Translations under genes and position numbers: made by a program
Shown here: positions 31,887 to 36,488 of the stretch, piece by piece
How the letters are laid out: every line of letters starts with the position of its first letter
How positions within the stretch are numbered: the stretch's first letter is position 1
The notes under the pieces: generated by a model
What the model saw: the letters and a program-made list of their open reading frames with translations, nothing else
Told to the model about the DNA's origin: nothing
Database searches by the model: none
Assembly: GCA_903906305.1 (NCBI GenBank)
Contig: CAIVJR010000010.1
Location: 1 to 36,488, forward strand
Length of the DNA stretch: 36,488 nt
Direction: 5' to 3'
Origin: an uncultured bacterium
GTDB lineage: Bacteria > Patescibacteriota > Dojkabacteria > SC72

Positions 31887-33167
31887 TTAAATTTTATCTA
31901 TTCCTGGTATTGGGAAATCTTTTGTAAATTCTTTTACTTCTAATCTAATTTTTTCTAAATTATCTTCACTTGGATTCTTTAAAGCTCTGTCTATGAATTC
32001 TGCAACTATTTCCATCTCTGGTTCTTTCATTCCTCTTGTTGTTAATGCTGGTGTCCCAATTCTAATACCTGATGGATCCCATGGTTTTCTTTCATCAAAT
32101 GGAATTGTGTTTTTGTTAACAGTAATACCTACCTTCCCAAGTATTTCTTCTGCCTGTTTTCCAGTTATATTCTTGTTAGTAACATCAACAAGCATTAAAT
32201 GATTGTCTGTTCCTCCTGATACTAGATTAAAATCATATTCCATTAACTTTTCTGAAAGTCTTTTTGCATTCTTCAATATCTGTTTTGCATATTCTACAAA
32301 TTCTGGTTTCATTGCTTCTCCTAAGGCAACTGCTATGGCTGCTGTAGTATTGTTGTGTGGGCCTCCTTGGAGCCCTGGGAATACTGCTCGGTCAATTAGT
32401 GTAGGAAGATTCATCCTAGGGTCTGCTCCCTCTGTAAGAGGTTTGAGAGGCTCTGACGGATTACCATTACACATGATCATCCCTCCTCTTGGTCCTCTCA
32501 ATGTTTTGTGTGTAGTTGTCGTTATGACATCAGCAAAACCTACTGGTGAAGGTATAACTTTAGCTGCAATTAATCCACATTCATGAGCAATGTCTGCTAC
32601 GAAATATGCATCTACACTGTGAGCGATTTCGGATAGTCGTTTGTAATCATACAATCTTGGATATGCTGTAGCACCACAGAAAAGTAACTTTGGTCTTTCC
32701 TCCTGAACCTGTTTTTCAAGCATATCGTAATCTAAAAGCCCATCTCTTCCGGTTTCGTATTGTACAGAATTGAAATATTTTCCTGTTATATTTACCTTCC
32801 ATCCGTGTGTTAAGTGCCCTCCAAAGTACAGATTAAGCCCCATTACCTTATCTCCTGGATTTAAGAGTGCGAAATATACCGCAAGGTTAGCTGGACTACC
32901 TGAATATGGTTGAACATTTACATGATCTACTCCGAATATCTGTTTTGCTCTGTTAACTGCAGTGGTTTCAATTTCATCAATGAACTGGTTTCCACCATAG
33001 TATCTTTTATTAACCATTCCTTCCGAATATTTATTCGTAAGAATTGAACCTAAAGCTTCAAGGACATCAGAGCTAACATAGTTTTCAGAAGCTATTAATT
33101 CTAATCCTTCTTTTTGCCTAAGTGCTTCAGACTGAATACTGTTATATATTTCTAAATCTTTTATCAT
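31887..33167 (-). CDS. glyA: Serine hydroxymethyltransferase
   Basis: GlyA converts serine plus tetrahydrofolate to glycine plus 5,10-methylene-tetrahydrofolate using PLP. The 426 residues are normal length. Seen are L-E-L-I-A-S-E-N-Y at the N-terminus, N-V-Q-P-Y-S-G-S-P-A-N, D-I-A-H in the cofactor site and the PLP lysine K221 in T-T-T-H-K-T-L-R-G-P-R-G-G. The start overlaps the end of folD by 26 bases, so translation is coupled and the two one-carbon enzymes are made together. Confidence 0.97.
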   Translation of the reverse strand: MIKDLEIYNSIQSEALRQKEGLELIASENYVSSDVLEALGSILTNKYSEGMVNKRYYGGNQFIDEIETTAVNRAKQIFGVDHVNVQPYSGSPANLAVYFALLNPGDKVMGLNLYFGGHLTHGWKVNITGKYFNSVQYETGRDGLLDYDMLEKQVQEERPKLLFCGATAYPRLYDYKRLSEIAHSVDAYFVADIAHECGLIAAKVIPSPVGFADVITTTTHKTLRGPRGGMIMCNGNPSEPLKPLTEGADPRMNLPTLIDRAVFPGLQGGPHNNTTAAIAVALGEAMKPEFVEYAKQILKNAKRLSEKLMEYDFNLVSGGTDNHLMLVDVTNKNITGKQAEEILGKVGITVNKNTIPFDERKPWDPSGIRIGTPALTTRGMKEPEMEIVAEFIDRALKNPSEDNLEKIRLEVKEFTKDFPIPGIDKI

Positions 33168-34011
33168 TTTTTTTGTAGCAGGTCATTAAATTAAGCATTA
33201 GTGAGGCAATAGTCATAGGGCCAACACCACCAGGTACAGGAGTAATATATGAAGGAATACCTTGAACAGAATCCCAATCAACATCCCCTACTATCTTCCC
33301 TGTTTCAGGATGTTTGCTTGAACCAACATCTACAACCACAACTCCGAGTTTAAGAAAACCCTTTTTAACAAGCAATGGTTTACCAGTTGCAGAAATCAAT
33401 ATATCTGCCTGTTGAGCTATCTCTTCAATATCTACAGTATGGATATTGCAAATTGTTACAGTGGCATTCTTTTCAAGTAGCATCGCCTCTAGAGGTATTC
33501 CAACAATAGTGCTAGCACCTAATATGACAACATGTTTTCCAAATATTTTAATATTGTATTCTTCTAATAGCTTTATTATTCCCAAAGGTGTAGCTGGAAC
33601 AATTGCTGAAGAATCCTTTTGAAAAAGTTTTCCTAAATTTACAGGAGATAGACCATCTACATCTTTTCTAGGATCAATTGCATCAAGAACTAAATTTGTA
33701 TTTATATTCTCCGGCAATGGTAACTGAACCATATATCCATCAACATTCAGGTCTTTGTCTAAAGAATCTATGAGGTTTACGATATCCAAAGTATTAACAC
33801 TGTTATCCATTCTGTGAATTACACTCTCTATACCAATATCTCTAGCTGCTTTCTCTTTCATCTGAACATACTTAATACTCCCGAAGTTATCCCCAACTAG
33901 AATCATATCTAGCCTAGGAGTCTTTCCCCCTTTTCGTTTAATATCTGCAACTTCTTGAGAGATATCATCTAATATATTTTGTGAGAGTAATTTGCCGTTT
34001 AATAGTTCCAT
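33142..34011 (-). CDS. folD: Methylenetetrahydrofolate dehydrogenase/cyclohydrolase
   Basis: FolD interconverts 5,10-methylene- and 10-formyl-tetrahydrofolate through two activities in one site. The 289-residue product has the catalytic lysine in K-Y-V-Q-M-K-E-K-A, the Q-L-P-L-P loop, K-D-V-D-G, P-A-T-P-L-G (usually P-C-T-P), the cofactor loop L-G-A-S-T-I-V-G-I-P and the C-terminal P-V-P-G-G-V-G-P-M-T. All are typical. It leads the folD-glyA-dcd unit; a -10 and a 17-base inverted repeat lie right upstream. Confidence 0.96.
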   Translation of the reverse strand: MELLNGKLLSQNILDDISQEVADIKRKGGKTPRLDMILVGDNFGSIKYVQMKEKAARDIGIESVIHRMDNSVNTLDIVNLIDSLDKDLNVDGYMVQLPLPENINTNLVLDAIDPRKDVDGLSPVNLGKLFQKDSSAIVPATPLGIIKLLEEYNIKIFGKHVVILGASTIVGIPLEAMLLEKNATVTICNIHTVDIEEIAQQADILISATGKPLLVKKGFLKLGVVVVDVGSSKHPETGKIVGDVDWDSVQGIPSYITPVPGGVGPMTIASLMLNLMTCYKKNDKRFRNI

Positions 34012-34018
34012 AGGGTAT

Positions 34019-34024
34019 ATTTTA
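34019..34024 (-). promoter_or_regulatory. folD -10 (TAAAAT)
   Basis: On the reverse strand TAAAAT, preceded by TG, ends 7 nt before the ATG at 34011. TATACC closer to the ATG is too near to be used. Confidence 0.5.
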
Positions 34025-34033
34025 CACTCTGTA

Positions 34034-34050
34034 TGTATACAATGTATACA
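34034..34050. promoter_or_regulatory. 17-bp inverted repeat upstream of folD, operator candidate
   Basis: TGTATACAATGTATACA is two 7-base arms around a 3-base spacer. It covers the area between -10 and -35 and the -35 itself of the folD promoter, where a dimeric repressor would block polymerase. It begins only 3 bases from the stop of the upstream ABC gene. No cognate regulator gene is in the window. Confidence 0.55.
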
Positions 34051-34052
34051 GG

Positions 34053-35858
34053 TTAACTTTCCTTGGCTATTTTGTAGAATTTTTTCTTTTTCTTCATTAA
34101 TTCCTTGAAGCTTCCAGATTCTACAACCCTACCGTTTTCAAAGAAGTATATTCTGTCAAACATGTCTAAGTCTTCTACGCTTCTCGTGATATATATCAAT
34201 GTTCTTTCTGATCCTACAAAATCCAATATATTATGCAAAATCACTTCCTTAGACTCAGAATCTATGAATGTAAATGATTCATCCATGACAAATATCTTTT
34301 TGTTTCTGTAAAGCATTCTAGCAATAGCTAATCTTTGCCAATATCCCGGAGAGAGGTCTTTTCCACCAGGAAAAGTTTTACCCAGGATATGGGTATCTTC
34401 CAATTTTTCTTTCTTCATGAAGTCATATACCTGAGAGGCCTTAGCTACGTCATCATACAATCGTTTGTTAACATTTTTTCTTTCGCCAGATATGACGATA
34501 TTTTCTCTTAAACTAAAATTGTAATTGATGAAATCTTGGAATGTTACAGCTATTTTTTTCTTTAATTCCCCCCTATCCAGATCTTTTACAGAATAGCCAT
34601 CAACAAGGTATTCTCCTAACTGTATCTGATACAGTCCTGCTAAAATCTTAACCATGCTACTCTTACCCGACCCATCACTACCAAAGAAAGCTATCTTTTC
34701 CCCCGGTTTGATTTCAATATCGATATGTTTTAATACCATCGTAGAAGGATCATCTGGGTATGAGAAGCTAAGATTTTTAAGCTCAATAGTTGGAGTACCC
34801 TTTTTTAATTTCTTTTCACCATGGGCATGATCGCCAAATCCTTCATAGTCCATTAAATCAAAGAATTTTTCATCATATCCTAGCAATGAAGATATGTAGG
34901 TGACTGAATCAAATACATTGTAAGCACTTGAATATGTCATATCTACATAGTCATACAAAGCTTTAAAGCTTCCTAAGCTTAACTTCTTAACTATGGCAAA
35001 TGAAAGTACATATATCACATATGAAAATTTAAGGACTTGTCCTACAATTGAGAAGCTTGTCCTGTCTCTGTAAAGTTTTGAATCTGTTTTTAAATATCCA
35101 TCTAAGAATTGATCATATTCTTCTTGGTATCTTCGCTTGGTGTATGCAAAGGTATCGTTTACTCTTAATTCTGAGAAGTTTGCGATTGTTAAAGTCACAT
35201 TAAGTAAATAGTTAAGGAATTTAAGTTTTCCAACTTTTTCATCCTGATATCCACGAATCTTCTTTCTGCGAATGTGTACTATGATTATTTCTGGGAGTAC
35301 AAAGAGTATTAGTATTAGGACAGACCAACTCATTGTCTCAAATATGATTATTCCCGCACTTACAAACCTAACCATACTACTCATTATTCCTGCAAAACTG
35401 TTGTATGTTTGTATTATTCGATCTATGGAATATGCTGGCGAATATGTTAGTAAATCTTGGAATTTTTCTTGTTCGACATCCTGAAGATTGGATTTTGATA
35501 CCTTAGCAACCATCATATACCTTGCGTCTTCCCACACTCTTTCATATATTACATTGTAAAGATGCTGTTTTGCTTGATTACATGCTTGTAATATGGACCA
35601 AAGTATGAGGATTGTAACAAGATGTATGAAAGCTTGGGTTTGGAAAAATTGGGATATATCAAACTGATTCCAATCTAAGAGTATCTTTGCAACTTCATCA
35701 ATGAATTTACCAACTATGGTAATGCTGTATACTTCAGATGCAGTACCTATTACAAAAAGGATATCTCTAGTTACTGCTGTTACGGTATATCGGCCATATA
35801 TGAACTTAAGAACATTGAGCAAGGTAAGGATTTTTTTCTTGTAATTTTGTAAAATCAT
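34053..35858 (-). CDS. ABC exporter (fused permease and ATPase) with unusual ATPase motifs
   Basis: The 601-residue protein has an exporter-type membrane domain with about six helices (first near 27-50, last near 275-292) and an ATPase domain from about 355. Walker A G-S-D-G-S-G-K-S is at 393-400, the Q-loop T-F-Q at 439-441 and Walker B F-V-M-D-E at 523-527. The signature reads L-S-P-G-Y-W-Q (502-508) instead of LSGGQ, and the switch histidine expected in I-T-H-R is replaced: I-T-R-S with R559. Substrates could be lipids, peptides or drugs. The start is 14 bases from the divergent SprT-like gene. The folD operator begins right after its stop. Confidence 0.92.
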   Translation of the reverse strand: MILQNYKKKILTLLNVLKFIYGRYTVTAVTRDILFVIGTASEVYSITIVGKFIDEVAKILLDWNQFDISQFFQTQAFIHLVTILILWSILQACNQAKQHLYNVIYERVWEDARYMMVAKVSKSNLQDVEQEKFQDLLTYSPAYSIDRIIQTYNSFAGIMSSMVRFVSAGIIIFETMSWSVLILILFVLPEIIIVHIRRKKIRGYQDEKVGKLKFLNYLLNVTLTIANFSELRVNDTFAYTKRRYQEEYDQFLDGYLKTDSKLYRDRTSFSIVGQVLKFSYVIYVLSFAIVKKLSLGSFKALYDYVDMTYSSAYNVFDSVTYISSLLGYDEKFFDLMDYEGFGDHAHGEKKLKKGTPTIELKNLSFSYPDDPSTMVLKHIDIEIKPGEKIAFFGSDGSGKSSMVKILAGLYQIQLGEYLVDGYSVKDLDRGELKKKIAVTFQDFINYNFSLRENIVISGERKNVNKRLYDDVAKASQVYDFMKKEKLEDTHILGKTFPGGKDLSPGYWQRLAIARMLYRNKKIFVMDESFTFIDSESKEVILHNILDFVGSERTLIYITRSVEDLDMFDRIYFFENGRVVESGSFKELMKKKKKFYKIAKES

Positions 35859-35860
35859 TT

Positions 35861-35870
35861 TAATATAATA
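35861..35870. promoter_or_regulatory. Back-to-back overlapping -10 elements in a 14-bp divergent gap
   Basis: The forward strand holds TAATAT (35861-35866; TATAAT at 35864-35869 overlaps it) and the reverse strand TATTAT (35870-35865). TAATAT and TATTAT both end 6 nt before their start codons, the ATGs at 35873 and 35858. TTGTAA at 35839-35844 is a forward -35 candidate inside the ABC gene. Both promoters cannot be occupied at once. Confidence 0.6.
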
Positions 35871-35872
35871 GC

Positions 35873-36346
35873 ATGAGAGATAGAAAATATTTAGAAAATT
35901 TAATGTATGATTTGTGGGAAGAATATTTCTCAGATATTCCGAGGAAAAACCTTGTTTTAATTAAGTTTGGAAAATATTCTAAACGCCAATTAGGGAGTAT
36001 TAAGCTTGCAAATGAATATACAAAGATAAAGAGTTTGTTAAGAAAGAATCAGGATGATTACGAAGCCCAAGATGACAAACGAGTTACAGTTATAACCATG
36101 ACTAAATATTTTCAAAATGAAATGGTTCCTGAATATGTCGTTAAAGGTACAATAGCGCATGAGTTATGTCACTATGCACATGGTTTTAGTTCTCCCTTAG
36201 AAAAACGTTTTGACAAACCCCATCAAGGAAATATCATCAACAAAGAATTAGCTAAACGTGGTTTACTCGAAGAACAGAGGCTTGCTGATAAATGGTTAAA
36301 GGATAACTGGGTTGGTATTGTATATCCGCTTCGTAAGTTTTTTTAG
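35873..36346 (+). CDS. SprT-like zinc metalloprotein
   Basis: The 157-residue product has the zinc motif H-E-L-C-H in A-H-E-L-C-H-Y-A-H-G at about 108-117 and a probable third ligand in K-P-H-Q-G about 20 residues later, followed by a K-E-L-A-K-R-G-L helix. This is the layout of SprT/Spartan-like proteases (H-E-x-x-H ... H-G-x-x-F). Such proteins degrade DNA-protein crosslinks or other targets; the short form has no DNA-binding domain that I can see. There is no signal peptide. It is divergent from the ABC exporter with a 14-base gap. Confidence 0.83.
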   Translation: MRDRKYLENLMYDLWEEYFSDIPRKNLVLIKFGKYSKRQLGSIKLANEYTKIKSLLRKNQDDYEAQDDKRVTVITMTKYFQNEMVPEYVVKGTIAHELCHYAHGFSSPLEKRFDKPHQGNIINKELAKRGLLEEQRLADKWLKDNWVGIVYPLRKFF

Positions 36347-36427
36347 TAATTTGATATCTTTTTGAGACATATATCTCTTTTTAAGTATTTTCCCATATAG
36401 ATTGGTTATCTTTTTTACTTCTTCCAT
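36296..36427 (-). CDS. Possible small basic protein at the right edge (doubtful)
   Basis: A 43-codon reverse frame (M-E-E-V-K-K-I-T-N-L-Y-G start, Lys-rich) overlaps the 3' end of the SprT-like gene by 51 bases. A TAATAA lies 6 nt before its ATG, like other promoters here. Another reverse frame, 36381-36488, is open to the window edge and conflicts with it. Neither shows a family pattern. The 142 bases after the SprT-like stop hold nothing else. Confidence 0.2.
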   Translation of the reverse strand: MEEVKKITNLYGKILKKRYMSQKDIKLLKKLTKRIYNTNPVIL

Positions 36428-36488
36428 ATTTAATTATTAAATATATTTCTTTCATTTTTCTTACAATATGACTTTCGAGTTCTTTTAA

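Noticed and set aside
32203-32586. 127-codon forward open frame opposite glyA
   Set aside because: Shadow of the conserved SHMT gene; no recognisable motif.
33480-33550. FolD cofactor loop with G-A-S instead of the common G-R-S
   Set aside because: From memory E. coli FolD has the same G-A-S-N-I-V-G loop, so it is a normal variant.
1-36488. UGA read as glycine or tryptophan
   Set aside because: No gene needs in-frame UGA; all reading frames are complete with the standard code. Only scarcity of UGA stops is supported.

Overview
The window looks like a piece of an AT-rich, streamlined bacterial chromosome of the Candidate Phyla Radiation (Patescibacteria) type. The basis is the combination of very tight packing, many single-pass membrane proteins with Ig-like or low-complexity parts, a compact alanyl-tRNA synthetase, a PrgI/VirB4-type secretion core, and housekeeping genes that are often shorter than in model bacteria. 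The exact lineage cannot be fixed without a 16S gene or marker search; none is present. No tRNA, rRNA, CRISPR array or insertion sequence was seen, and no stretch longer than 300 bases lacks a gene.

Layout. 1-2157: a nucleotidyltransferase cut by the left edge, dnaJ (reverse) and a Nudix hydrolase. 2228-6601: an envelope cluster of sortase, membrane-anchored solute-binding protein and a large Ig-like protein with a Pro/Glu/Val-rich tail. 6635-12205: alaS-ruvX-mltG-LCP-holA, all forward. 12279-16361: more surface proteins, including a DUF11 protein with a TPSTG sorting-like signal, two reverse-strand Ig/FN3-like proteins, rpsT and two membrane proteins. 16401-21534: lepA-recF, an EamA transporter, a GNAT acetyltransferase and an alpha/beta hydrolase. 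21531-23634: a small-gene island in which a 65-aa protein and a HEPN-like protein lie between two related GC-rich palindromes, with a reverse-strand nucleotidyltransferase behind them. 23712-30011: a type IV secretion-like module (PrgI fusion, TraC-like protein, VirB4 ATPase, small protein) next to a Lon-type AAA+ protein without a protease domain and a signal-peptide/Pro-rich-tail protein. 30008-34011 (reverse): sufS, dcd, glyA, folD, a one-carbon/nucleotide/cysteine-sulfur group. 34053-36346: an ABC exporter and a divergent SprT-like metalloprotein.

How the parts fit. Sortase, MltG, LCP and the TPSTG protein are what is needed to build and decorate a peptidoglycan wall. PrgI, VirB4 and the Lon-type ATPase suggest a DNA or protein transfer machine. 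FolD and GlyA supply methylene-tetrahydrofolate, while Dcd makes the dUMP precursor. The orders alaS-ruvX-mltG and holA-rpsT-lepA resemble the Bacillus arrangement.

Three window-wide patterns stand out. (1) About fifteen genes have a -10 hexamer ending only 3-9 nt before the start codon, with no Shine-Dalgarno sequence, so transcription probably starts at or very near the start codon (leaderless mRNA). (2) Of 38 stop codons, 22 are TAA, 15 TAG and only one TGA, and that TGA is followed two codons later by TAA. (3) Three convergent gene pairs overlap by exactly four bases through their stop codons.
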